From the NCBI GenBank assembly GCA_963663135.2, contig CAXXRM010000005.1:372001-436000 (forward strand): DNA of 64,000 nt. Direction: 5' to 3'. Below are positions 1 through 8,324 of this stretch, in pieces. Made by a program: the position numbers and the translations under genes. The stretch's first letter is position 1. Each line of letters starts with the position of its first letter. The notes under the pieces were generated by a model, which saw nothing but the letters and a program-made list of their open reading frames with translations, did not search any database and was not told the origin of the DNA. Source of the stretch: Io17-Chloro-G2 sp963663135. Lineage in GTDB: Bacteria; Chloroflexota; Dehalococcoidia; Lucifugimonadales; UBA3495.

Positions 1-100
1 CTTGCCTATTATACCTGAACCCACACAATCGCATTTCAAACCGCCGCCAGAATGTCCGAAAAACCTCATCTCCACCCGTGGGAGAAGATGACCTCGTACC

Positions 101-140
101 CCCGCCCGGTCATTCTCACCGGGGCGGGATTCCAGATCCC
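101..140 (+). repeat. Dispersed repeat family 1, copy 1
   Basis: An imperfect palindrome: CCCGCCC, a spacer containing CATTCTC, then GGGGCGGGATTCCAGATCC. It shares the CATTCTC...GGGATTCCAGA core with the copies at 260-297, 53577-53613, 53724-53757 and 57529-57560. All copies are intergenic. The layout is that of REP-like extragenic palindromes. Confidence 0.55.
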
Positions 141-259
141 TTTCCATGCGCCGACACGCTTATGGCAACGGAGAAACATCCGGTGTGTAAGCCGCACCAC
201 CGTCACCCTTGCCGCCCCACCACGCCCCGGACACTGGAGGGAGCCTAAAGGACAAAAAG

Positions 260-297
260 GGCTCTGGATTCCCGCCGCGGCGAGAATGGCGGATGGC
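260..297 (-). repeat. Dispersed repeat family 1, copy 2
   Basis: On the minus strand this reads CCATCCGCCATTCTCG, a GC-rich centre, then GGGAATCCAGAGCC. It is the fullest copy in the window and closely matches 53577-53613. Confidence 0.6.
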
Positions 298-513
298 TTT
301 CCCACTGCCACGTATGAAGAATGAAAAGGGCCTGTTTTCATGACAATTGCGGATGAGCTCGCGGAGGCAACGCACGAGGATGAAAATGACCTATTTTAAT
401 AATAATGGCGGGAGGTGTCCGAGCTTGGAAATAGGGCGATCAGGCGTTACTTAGGATGCAAGATCCGCCGGTCACATTAGAATGCGGTTGTCCTGGATAT
501 TTGAGCCCGCACT

Positions 514-1836
514 TTGGTTAACGACTTCTATACCGTGCTATCCTACTCTTGGAAATTTCCCGCTCCCACGGCGGGTCCAGCGAGAATAGATCTGAACGAC
601 ACGGCGCGCAGCATAGTCAACCTGTTCAGCACCTCCCTGGTGATGAGCTTCGGCCACGGCATGATCATACCGACGATCCCCGTGATGGCCGTATCCTTCG
701 AAGTTTCCATCGGGCTGGCGGCTCAGGTGGTGACTGCCCACGCCCTGGGCAGGTTCGCAAGCCCTCTGCCGACCGGTATGATTATCGATCGGTTGGGCAC
801 CCGGTCGGCCATGGTTATCGGCCCCGGGATCCTGGTCGCCGGAGCCGTGCTTGCCGCCGTCACGCAGCGCTTTGACCTGATGCTGCTGGCCATGTTCACG
901 GCCGGCGCCGGCGACAGCATGTGGATGAGCGCCCGAGAGGTGGCCGGGGTCAACTTGGTGCGTTCGGACCAGCGCGGCCGCCTGATGAGCGGCTTCATGG
1001 GCATATCCAGCGCGGGCATGGCCTTGGGCCCCGTCTTTGGAGGGCTGCTCACCGAATTCGTGAATTTCCGGGCCGTGTTCGTGGTCTACGCGCTTCTGGC
1101 GCTTATCGTCTGGGTGGTCGCCTGGGTCAGCGCGGCAAACATTCCGGCGGAAGATGTCCGGCCGTCCTCTGCCAGCCCGCAGCCCCGCGCCCTGCGGCGC
1201 TTTTTCGTGTGGGAGCAATTGGCTGATTGGGGACGCCTTCTGAAGAGCATAGTGCCCGAGTACCGGGTGACCTACGGTGTGTTGGTATTCGTCACCACGA
1301 TCATGATGCTCTACCGGATGGTCCTCCAGAGCATGCTGCCCCTGTACGCGGGCGCCTATCTGGGCTACTCGCCGACCCGGGTCGGCTCCTTGTTCCTCAT
1401 TACCGCTATATTCGTTTTTGCAATGATCGTTCCGGCCGGCTTCATCACCGACAAGATCGGGAGAAAGTGGGCAACGGTGCCCAGCACCGCAATTCCCGGA
1501 CTCGCATTCCTCGCCCTACCCTTTTATGACAGTTACCCGGCCCTGTTGGCCATAAGCGCGGTGATTGGAATGGGCCAGGGTTTATCGTTGGGTTCGGTTG
1601 CCACATCAACCTATGACGTTATTCCCGCGGCCGGCCGGGGCCGGCTACAGGCCCTTCGCCGGACCGTGGCGGAGCTAGGCGGCGTCAGCGGGCCGGCAAT
1701 GGGCGGTCTTATCGCCAACGCCTACAATCCGGGGGGCGCATTCCTGGTAGTAGGTCCCCTGCTATTGTTTGCCGCGCTGCTACTGGCCGCAGTGGCCAAG
1801 GAGACCCTGGTAAAGCGGCAGGCGGTGGCCGCCTGA
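514..1836 (+). CDS. MFS transporter
   Basis: A 440-residue protein of the major facilitator superfamily, a proton- or solute-coupled carrier of the cytoplasmic membrane. It has about twelve hydrophobic segments in two halves. The motif-A loop is visible twice: DRLGTRSA near residue 95 and DKIGRKWA near residue 315. The length is normal for the family. The open frame starts with TTG at 514. The true start could lie a little downstream, because the first membrane segment begins only near residue 38 (SLVMSFGHGMIIPTIPV). It is convergent with the peptidase gene, 53 bp away. The substrate cannot be read from sequence; drug or sugar-acid efflux are both possible. Confidence 0.85.
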   Translation: MVNDFYTVLSYSWKFPAPTAGPARIDLNDTARSIVNLFSTSLVMSFGHGMIIPTIPVMAVSFEVSIGLAAQVVTAHALGRFASPLPTGMIIDRLGTRSAMVIGPGILVAGAVLAAVTQRFDLMLLAMFTAGAGDSMWMSAREVAGVNLVRSDQRGRLMSGFMGISSAGMALGPVFGGLLTEFVNFRAVFVVYALLALIVWVVAWVSAANIPAEDVRPSSASPQPRALRRFFVWEQLADWGRLLKSIVPEYRVTYGVLVFVTTIMMLYRMVLQSMLPLYAGAYLGYSPTRVGSLFLITAIFVFAMIVPAGFITDKIGRKWATVPSTAIPGLAFLALPFYDSYPALLAISAVIGMGQGLSLGSVATSTYDVIPAAGRGRLQALRRTVAELGGVSGPAMGGLIANAYNPGGAFLVVGPLLLFAALLLAAVAKETLVKRQAVAA

Positions 1837-1889
1837 CGTGCGAAATTCTAGCTGCGGGGTGTCTACCGCGTCCGGAAAACGGAGGTCGC

Positions 1890-3275
1890 CTAGGCTAGGG
1901 AGCCCATGGGGTCCCAGGGAGGCAATACGATGGGTTCCAGGTCCAAGGCCTGCTGCAAGTCCTCGGGCAGGTAACTCTTTGGGGCTGCAATCTCGAACAT
2001 ATACTCCGCGAACCAGGAGTCGTTCATAAGGCAGAACCCCTTATCGCCAACCTTGTCCGCCCAGCTGTTTTCCACGCGCCACCGGCGCGGCCGTCCGTCC
2101 ACCACGTCCACACCGGTAAACATCATCGCGTGGGTCATGCTGGTCTGATGGAATTCCAACCGGGAAGCCTTATCCAGGGAGAAATCGGCTCCGTACACGC
2201 TGTCATAGTCGAAAAGGTCCGAGTCCCACAGTCCCAGGTCCCGGTGCATCTGCTTACCCGTGTCGCAACCCATCCACACCGGCTTGCCGTCCTGGAGCAT
2301 GCGCATGGTGATGGACTTGATTAGTTCGATATCAACGTTTAGATACTTGACGCGCGGACCGTCAACAATGTTGCCGAGATAATCGACGGTGAATGTGCGG
2401 CCCATGGGGCTGCTTTCCCTGGGGTCGTGGACCAGGCACACGTAGTCGTCCAGGGGCGTCGTCAGGAATTTGTCCGCGAACTCCAGGGGTGTCATGGGGC
2501 CGGTCCGGGTAAATTCGTTGTCTTTGTCCTTCCATTGCCAGTCAAACACCTGCGGCGGCGTGCCGAGGTGGATGCACAGCATGTGGTAGATGGTCTTCAG
2601 CACCTCATTTTTTATGCTGCGCAATTCTTCCGGCCCGGACTCAGCGGCGTAGGCGTCCCTGATCTGCTTGGCACCCTGGCGCATCTGGTAGTTCAGGTTG
2701 GTGTTCATCCTTGCCGAGTTTTCCGAGCTTTGCGTCTCCGGCATGGCTGTCTTGGGCGCTACTCCATACTTGCTGACCAGGCCGGTGAACATGGACCACT
2801 GCCCACCGTCCTGAATCGGCCGTTGCAACAACCAGGCCACAGTGCGGTCATCCAAGGGCCGGTCCGCCGTCTCAATGATTGCTTCGAGGATGAAATTGGC
2901 CCGCTCCAGTTTGTCCCAAAACATCAAGAAGTTTTGGCTGAACTCAAAATTCTTCAGGTTGAGCACGTTCCGGGTGTCCGCGCGGCATAGGTTCAACCCG
3001 GCGAACATCCAGCACCTACCGGTCCGGGACTGATTGGTGACCGACCAATCATCCAATACCGTGGAAAAACTATGAGGCGCATTGGTGACAATCGAGTGGT
3101 TCAGGGCAACGTCGTTAACGTCGTGCTGCGTGACCACATTTTGCATCAGGCGTTTGGACCCGTCGGACTGGAAGCTCTGCTGAAAAGATTCCAGATCGGG
3201 CGCCGTGATAGTCCGGGATACGCCATTAGCATCCAGGGTGGTTGCGGTTGGTTTCGCTTGGTTGTCTGTAGCCAA
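1890..3275 (-). CDS. pepC: Aminopeptidase C (bleomycin hydrolase family, peptidase C1B)
   Basis: A 461-residue cytosolic papain-fold cysteine peptidase that removes N-terminal residues from peptides; the family forms self-compartmentalised hexamers. The catalytic Cys lies in NQSRTGRCWMFAGLN (residues 81-95), the His in MTHAMMFTGVD (near 382) and the Asn in RVENSWADKVGDKG (near 402). The length matches the family (440-460). The start is TTG at 3275, supported by a GGAGG box about 6 nt upstream. It lies 21 bp downstream of the amidase gene on the same strand, so the two probably form an operon acting on amide bonds of peptides or related compounds. Confidence 0.9.
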   Translation of the reverse strand: MATDNQAKPTATTLDANGVSRTITAPDLESFQQSFQSDGSKRLMQNVVTQHDVNDVALNHSIVTNAPHSFSTVLDDWSVTNQSRTGRCWMFAGLNLCRADTRNVLNLKNFEFSQNFLMFWDKLERANFILEAIIETADRPLDDRTVAWLLQRPIQDGGQWSMFTGLVSKYGVAPKTAMPETQSSENSARMNTNLNYQMRQGAKQIRDAYAAESGPEELRSIKNEVLKTIYHMLCIHLGTPPQVFDWQWKDKDNEFTRTGPMTPLEFADKFLTTPLDDYVCLVHDPRESSPMGRTFTVDYLGNIVDGPRVKYLNVDIELIKSITMRMLQDGKPVWMGCDTGKQMHRDLGLWDSDLFDYDSVYGADFSLDKASRLEFHQTSMTHAMMFTGVDVVDGRPRRWRVENSWADKVGDKGFCLMNDSWFAEYMFEIAAPKSYLPEDLQQALDLEPIVLPPWDPMGSLA

Positions 3276-3296
3276 GTCAATCCTCCTGGCCGGCGG

Positions 3297-4811
3297 TTAG
3301 GGTTCTCCCGGCAGACCCGGGGTTGTGGTGGGCGGAACCCGGTGGCCGGTGGCCTGTTCATAGCCGTAGGACAACCGGATCATCGTCGCGTCGCTAAAAG
3401 CGGGACCAAGAAAGGTGATCCCAACGGGCAGGCCCTCGGAGGTCAGCCCGGCGGGGACTGAAATGGACGGCACGTGGACCAAAAAGGTGTTGATGTGCGT
3501 AGCACCGCGCATATCGTAGTAGGGCGGGCCAACTCCCTCACTGATCAACGTGGGTTGGTGCTCCACCGTCTTGTGGACGATTGCGTCCAACTGGGAGTCG
3601 GCCATAATTTTGCTGACGTTGACCGCCAACTCCTCCCGGGCGATGAGGTACTCCCCGTAGGCTTGCGGCCCGGACAGGGGCGTGCCCGTTCTCCTCACCG
3701 TGTACACCTTGTCGTAATCCGGCGACTGCCGCATGGCTTCCGGCGACGCGTAGGGGGGACGTTCGTTGCGCAGGAAATAAAGGCGCCAGGCTTCGTCGCT
3801 GCGGCCCTCGCTGGCCCGCGTGGCCATCAGTTCCTTCAACCGGGGAATTTCCGGGATCAGGACCACCGTGGCCCCGGCATCCTCAAGCTCCTGGACCGCC
3901 CGGTCGAAAACCTCTGCCACCAAGCGGAAATCGTCGGTGTCGGGTTGGCACTCAAAGCCCATCGACTGGCTCAGGATGCCGATGCGGGCGCCATTGAGGC
4001 CAACCGGGTTCAGGGAATGGGTGTACGACTCGGGACATTTGCCGAAACCTAGGGCGGTGCCGGGGTCCTCTGGATCATAACCGGCCATGACATCCAAAAG
4101 GGTCGCCAGGTCGGACACTGTCCTGGTCATGGGGCCCAGGGAGCCGGTAAGGCTTGGCCAACCCGAGTAAACCCCGGTGCGGCTGACCAGTCCCGCGGTG
4201 GGGCGCATGCCCACAATCCCGTTCCAGGCCGAAGGACGGCGGATGGATGCGAAACCTTCCTGGCCGATGGCCACCGCCCCGAAATTGGCAGATACGCTGG
4301 CGGCCGATCCACCCGAGGACCCTCCCGCCGTCCGGGATGGGTCGTAGGGGTTGCCGGTTGAACCGTACAATGACCCGTGGGAGTCGCCCCGGCCCATTTC
4401 TCCCAAGGTGGCCTTGGCGAGGATCAAGGCGCCCGCGTTTTTTAGATTTTCGACCACAAAGGAGTCTTTGTCCGGGAAAAAGTCGTTGAAGACCACCGAG
4501 CCCAACGTTGTGGGCATCCCCTGGACGTCGATCTGGTCCTTCAGGATAACCGGTATGCCGTGCAGGGCTCCGGGTTGGCCGCCGGAACGATAGACCTGGT
4601 CCAGTCGCTCGGCATCCTCGAGCGCCTGGGGGTTCACGGTTATGATGGAGTTGATTTTTGGGCCGTTGCGATCGTAGGCTTCAATGCGGTCCAGGTAGCA
4701 TTCCACCAAGCGGCGGCAGGAAATCGCGCCGGACGCGAACGCCTCATGAATCCCGGCGATAGTGGCGTCTTGAAGCCGAAAATTGCCGGGTGATTGTTGC
4801 TCACTAGCCAT
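3297..4811 (-). CDS. Amidase signature family amidohydrolase
   Basis: An amidase-signature enzyme that hydrolyses carboxamides to acid and ammonia with a Ser-cisSer-Lys triad. The lysine is in VILKDQIDVQG, the cis-serine in the glycine/serine-rich AGGSSGGSAAS, and the nucleophilic serine in GFASIRRPS. The frame is open upstream to 4862, but I chose ATG at 4811 because AGAGAGG lies just upstream and family homology begins at the helix after NFRLQDATIAGIHEAF. That gives 504 residues, normal for the family. The gene is the first of the pair with aminopeptidase C. The substrate is unknown: aryl-acid amides, peptides and glutamyl-tRNA are all possible, but no GatB or GatC partner is nearby, so GatA is unlikely. 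Confidence 0.88.
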   Translation of the reverse strand: MASEQQSPGNFRLQDATIAGIHEAFASGAISCRRLVECYLDRIEAYDRNGPKINSIITVNPQALEDAERLDQVYRSGGQPGALHGIPVILKDQIDVQGMPTTLGSVVFNDFFPDKDSFVVENLKNAGALILAKATLGEMGRGDSHGSLYGSTGNPYDPSRTAGGSSGGSAASVSANFGAVAIGQEGFASIRRPSAWNGIVGMRPTAGLVSRTGVYSGWPSLTGSLGPMTRTVSDLATLLDVMAGYDPEDPGTALGFGKCPESYTHSLNPVGLNGARIGILSQSMGFECQPDTDDFRLVAEVFDRAVQELEDAGATVVLIPEIPRLKELMATRASEGRSDEAWRLYFLRNERPPYASPEAMRQSPDYDKVYTVRRTGTPLSGPQAYGEYLIAREELAVNVSKIMADSQLDAIVHKTVEHQPTLISEGVGPPYYDMRGATHINTFLVHVPSISVPAGLTSEGLPVGITFLGPAFSDATMIRLSYGYEQATGHRVPPTTTPGLPGEP

Positions 4812-4965
4812 ATCAGACCTCTCTACCCCCGGAAACCCGGTCAAACATTCCTGGCCCGCCATTCCCGGCGTCAGAAGTGATTCACCCGATTTCTCAGGAT
4901 TTTACCCCAATGCGGGCTATACCCGCCACCGGGGAAATGGACTGGTGACGCCTCAAACACAACAA

Positions 4966-4999
4966 AAACCAGGCGAGGCCAACCAGCCTCGCCTGGTTT
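4966..4999 (-). terminator. Rho-independent terminator for the 5043-6416 gene
   Basis: A perfect 14-bp inverted repeat (4966-4979 with 4986-4999) with a 6-nt loop. On the minus strand the stem is followed by TTTTTGTTGTG. It sits 44 bp downstream of the stop of the lipoprotein gene. Confidence 0.85.
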
Positions 5000-5042
5000 G
5001 AATAGCGGCCACTGTTCCTACCCCGCCGGGACTATTGCGGAA

Positions 5043-6416
5043 TTATTGGTTGAACTCGCATTCCGGTAGGAACCCTTTGATTATGGGCAAGGTGACGTCA
5101 GACCGGCCCAGGGCGGATACATAGAGTTCCTTCAAGTCGGTCCCTTTGGTCGGAGTGACCGTATCCCCTGCCAGAATCTTGTCGTAGTCCGCCAGGAATT
5201 CCGGATCGTGGACCATTTCCCAAGCGGCGTCTTGCATCAATGTGACCAGTTCGTCAGGCGTGCTTGGGGGCATCTGGACCGCCCGATAGGTGGGGCCTAA
5301 GTCCGTAGTAAAAATTCTCCACAGGTCTTTTTGCTCGTCGTTCAGCAGGTCCATAATCTGGACGCTGTCTTCCGGCACGTCTATCTCGCCGTTGTGGCGA
5401 AGCTGCAGTTCCGGAAGGGACAGGACGAAGAAAACCTGGAGGAAAGAGTCGGGGCCGTTGCCGCCGGTGTCGTCCGACTGCCAACCTGGGCGGTCCCGTG
5501 CCAGGGTGTACCACATCCCGGCGTCGCGGACGTCGATGTCATGGCGTTCCAACTGCTGCATGGTAGGTACCCGGCCTCCAGGAAGGCCGTACTTGATGTC
5601 CATGGGCAGGTCTAACCACTCCTTCAGAGCCCGGTAGCGCATGGAACTAGAGGTGCAGATGAGCTCCTGCCCCAAGGTAAACCGGGGAGCGGTGGGGTCC
5701 GAACCCTTGCCGACGGCGTCCTGAACCCGGCGGTACGGGGCGTCCCTGTGGGCGTATGCCACCACCGGCCTGACCTGGAGCCCAACGATGTTTTTGAACT
5801 CCAATAGGTCGTATTGCACCCCCGGCTGCAATAGCTGGCGGTCGGGGTTGACCCCGGTGAAAACCCCAAGGGTAAGCCCGTCGTCCGATGCGTTCCAGAC
5901 GTAGTGGGCCCCCACCAGGCTGGCTCCGCCGACCTTGTTCAGCACTACCGTCTTGGGGTTGCCCGGCAGGAACCGCCCAATGTGGCGGGCGACGACCCGG
6001 GCATTCAGGTCGGCGCCCCCGCCCGGCGGGTGGTTGGCAATCACCTTGATGGTCTTGCCCTCGTAGTAGGGCTTCTCGGTTTCCGGATCGGTTACCACGG
6101 CCTTGGGCTCTTCAGCAGCAGCGGCTGCCGCCATGCTGGCGGCGGCTGCTGCTGCAGCTTCAGCTACCCGCTGCTCCACCAGTTGCTGGACCTCCGCGTC
6201 GGATAGTCCGGTGGATTCGGCCCTGGCCTCCTCCATCATTTTTGCAACTTCTTCCGCGGTTATACCTGCTGCCTCAGCTGGGGCGGCGGTGGGTGGCGCC
6301 ACCCTAGCCCCGGGAGCCGCCGGAGTAGAACCGCCGCATGCCACAGCCGTCAGCCCCAGGATTAACCCGAGGCAAAGCAGAACGCCCAAGGAGTAACTTA
6401 CTTTGGCTCTACTCAT
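5043..6416 (-). CDS. Tripartite tricarboxylate transporter (TctC/Bug) substrate-binding lipoprotein
   Basis: A 457-residue exported lipoprotein. The signal peptide (residues 1-27) ends in the lipobox LTAVACGG, followed by an Ala/Glu-rich linker to about residue 120 that includes a low-complexity alanine run. The binding domain starts at GKTIKVIANHPPGGGADLNAR, with the glycine-rich turn typical of TctC/Bug proteins, and continues with NKVGGASLVGAHYVWNASDDG. In known systems it delivers carboxylates to TctA/TctB membrane subunits. Neither subunit is in the window, so the receptor is either orphan or served from elsewhere. The start is ATG with GGGAGGAA upstream. It is longer than usual (about 320) because of the linker. 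Confidence 0.82.
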   Translation of the reverse strand: MSRAKVSYSLGVLLCLGLILGLTAVACGGSTPAAPGARVAPPTAAPAEAAGITAEEVAKMMEEARAESTGLSDAEVQQLVEQRVAEAAAAAAASMAAAAAAEEPKAVVTDPETEKPYYEGKTIKVIANHPPGGGADLNARVVARHIGRFLPGNPKTVVLNKVGGASLVGAHYVWNASDDGLTLGVFTGVNPDRQLLQPGVQYDLLEFKNIVGLQVRPVVAYAHRDAPYRRVQDAVGKGSDPTAPRFTLGQELICTSSSMRYRALKEWLDLPMDIKYGLPGGRVPTMQQLERHDIDVRDAGMWYTLARDRPGWQSDDTGGNGPDSFLQVFFVLSLPELQLRHNGEIDVPEDSVQIMDLLNDEQKDLWRIFTTDLGPTYRAVQMPPSTPDELVTLMQDAAWEMVHDPEFLADYDKILAGDTVTPTKGTDLKELYVSALGRSDVTLPIIKGFLPECEFNQ

Positions 6417-6993
6417 TTTGTTCCTCCCTATTTGGAGATCGCTGCGCTGAAATTGGATCGACCCGGAAGTCGACCCCCTGGCTCCGGCTCATTGTGCGGA
6501 TTGAATTCTAAGGGTGGCCCGATTCTTGGCCGGAAAGGCGGGGACTTCTCAATTTAGAGAACGTTCAGATTCGATTCGACGCTGGCCTTCCAATTGAAAC
6601 CCGCTTACCAAGTTTGGGGGTAAAACGTAAACCCAGACTTGAATCCCCAGTTCGGCGTTGTCGGGCTTTCCTTAGACAATGTAACGCCAATTAGGCCAAG
6701 CGTGCAACACCTGCTTGTAGCTTGGCCGGATTCGGAATTCAGTCAACAGGATGGCCCAGGGCAAACTATTCGCAGTATGGGGTAAAACCCTACCAATCGA
6801 CGGAATAACTCCCCATCTCGGCCACTCCCAGATAGACGAAGGCTTACCCGCCGGTCCCGCGGCTCTCACGAGTTCATTGCTTTGTTCGAGCGGAGAGTGG
6901 CTTGAGCCGAAGTTTGCGAAGGGTTACAAGATGAGGGCGGGACCGGACCGGGGTTTTGTTGCCAGGGGCTGAAAAACGGCCAACCGGTGGGAT
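6417..6993. other. Intergenic region, no gene seen
   Basis: This holds the upstream region of the lipoprotein gene (minus strand). The short open frames at 6672-6972 on both strands have no recognisable composition or ribosome-binding sites. I see no clear promoter or structure. Confidence 0.5.
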
Positions 6994-7326
6994 TTACTGC
7001 GTGCCGTTTCTAGACGCTGGGGCGTCATCGCGAATGGTTGAGATTTCCTCAAAAATCCTAATCCTGCCCAATTTGCGGAGGTAGGGTTGGATCTTGGCTT
7101 CCATTTTCATGCGGAAATCGTCCCGGACCCAGTTTTCCAAGTAGTCCGCGTGGCCCCAGGTGCTCGAAACCATGAAGACCCTTGGGTTGTCCAGGGATCT
7201 CCACGTCTCGCCGTACAGATAACCCCTTTGCCTGACGGCTTCCCCTCTCAGGTCGCGCAGCATGTCCCACACGAGTCCTTCCCGCCCGGCTTTGACGGTC
7301 CGCTCTATCAAAACCTTAATCGCCAC
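6994..7326 (-). CDS. Antibiotic biosynthesis monooxygenase (ABM)-like small protein
   Basis: A 110-residue protein of the dimeric alpha/beta-barrel type. It begins MAIKVLIERTVKAGRE and contains RGYLYGETWRSLDNPRVFMV and STWGHADYLENWVRD, the strand-helix-strand pattern of ABM domains. Such proteins are heme-independent monooxygenases or simply small-molecule binding folds. The frame is open to 7410, but I place the start at GTG 7326 because AGAGGTG lies 7 nt upstream and homology starts there. It is downstream of, and probably cotranscribed with, the 97-residue Cys-rich protein, with a hairpin in between. Function in this organism is unknown. Confidence 0.7.
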   Translation of the reverse strand: MAIKVLIERTVKAGREGLVWDMLRDLRGEAVRQRGYLYGETWRSLDNPRVFMVSSTWGHADYLENWVRDDFRMKMEAKIQPYLRKLGRIRIFEEISTIRDDAPASRNGTQ

Positions 7327-7450
7327 GGTTTGACACCTCTGGGTTTCATGTTGTTGCCGAGAATCCTCGGACCGCATCCTTTCAACGGCCATTTGCAGTA
7401 TCGCCCGCACTCAAGGAGCCTATTGGCGGCCTCCCTCTCGCGCCGACATG

Positions 7451-7497
7451 GCAATCCCGGCGGCTGTGGAGCGCGTGGACCAGGCCGCCGGGATTGC
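7451..7497 (-). terminator. Intercistronic hairpin between the two small genes
   Basis: A perfect 14-bp inverted repeat (7451-7464 with 7484-7497) around a 19-nt loop, just after the stop of the upstream minus-strand gene. There is no T-tract, so it may be a weak terminator, an RNA-processing or stability element, or a repeat. Confidence 0.5.
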
Positions 7498-7510
7498 GCG
7501 GGGTGAGGGT

Positions 7511-7804
7511 TTATTCGAAGGAATAGTATTTGACGCCGGCGCACGGGACCCGGTAGGACCAAAGACCTACTTTGACCGGAATAACGGCTTCGGGCCGGCG
7601 GGTCGAGCGGGTTTGGCACTCCATGCAAATACATGCGACGCTCCCGGAGAACCCATCCCCGTCTTGGGCCCCCACGTAGCGTCCGCACCGGGAACACTCC
7701 AGGTACACAATTCCGCAATGGGCGCCGTCGATATAGGGGTTGGCATAAGACGTCACTGTTAGGTTCCTTGGAAGAACGCCCTGTCGCTGGTCTACGGTAA
7801 CCAT
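7511..7804 (-). CDS. Small Cys-rich (zinc-ribbon-like) protein
   Basis: A 97-residue protein of unknown function. Two cysteine pairs, CSRCG near residue 38 and CICMEC near residue 58, could form a zinc ribbon. There is no membrane segment. The ATG at 7804 is preceded by GGGAGGTG. It is likely the first gene of a two-gene unit with the ABM-like protein. The compact size and zinc-ribbon pattern suggest an electron-transfer, nucleic-acid-binding or accessory role, but nothing in the sequence decides this. Confidence 0.6.
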   Translation of the reverse strand: MVTVDQRQGVLPRNLTVTSYANPYIDGAHCGIVYLECSRCGRYVGAQDGDGFSGSVACICMECQTRSTRRPEAVIPVKVGLWSYRVPCAGVKYYSFE

Positions 7805-8324
7805 GTCACACCTCCCTGTGCGGTATATAGCCCTGGGGTCGAGGAGCCCGGCACCTCAGATGGCGACTGACCCAATCCTGGAGCCGCATCCAGACTGTGC
7901 TCACTTCCCTGGCAGGTTGGCCCGGCGCATTTGGGGGAATTGCCCCCTGAAGGCTGTGCAACTCCCCAGAAAATCACCTACCTATAGAGTGCAGTCAAAC
8001 CAGCTACGACCGGAAGGGGGCCTTACCCTACCTCCCACCGGCGCAAGACCCCATTCGCAGCCCGAGAGTCTCGCCGGCCTTCTTCCCTGAGAATTCCAAC
8101 TAGCCGCGCCACGGGCTCACTAGACGATCAAGAGGGGCCATTTTCGCAATGGTGAGACCGGCAGGAACGGCGGGGCCGGCCGGTCTGGCTCTACGTAGGA
8201 AATGGAATGGGTCGGATGACCGGAAATCTCGGCGACAGTGTCGGACTGCAGCGTTGGGCTAAATCCGGGGGGCAAACCCGTATGTTACGCTGGGGGTTTC
8301 TGTATCCTTCCCCAGTAACTTGGA
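7805..8324. other. Divergent intergenic region
   Basis: A region of about 520 bp between the minus-strand small genes and the plus-strand PI-PLC-like gene. It must contain promoters for both, but I could not assign them with confidence. An 8-bp inverted repeat (AGACCGGC / GCCGGTCT, 8155-8186) is the only clear structure. Confidence 0.4.

Larger units (their letters stand above)
1..513. other. Intergenic region with dispersed palindromic repeats
   Basis: I see no credible gene here. The short open frames are arginine- and proline-rich and run through repeat sequence. Two copies of a dispersed repeat lie at 101-140 and 260-297. A stretch at 408-510 resembles a degenerate tRNA-Leu but does not fold convincingly. 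Confidence 0.6.

Noticed and set aside
52..375. Frames of 71-91 residues on both strands
   Set aside because: They overlap each other and are built from palindromic repeats; no ribosome-binding site.
408..510. tRNA-Leu-like stretch (GCGGGAGGTGTCCGAGC ... CTTAGGAT ... CCCGC)
   Set aside because: The acceptor can pair over five bases and an anticodon-like TTAGG is present, but the T-arm and a proper 7-nt anticodon loop are missing. It could be a degenerate remnant, not a supported gene.
3297..4811. Amidase as GatA
   Set aside because: No GatB or GatC genes nearby, and the gene is paired with a peptidase.
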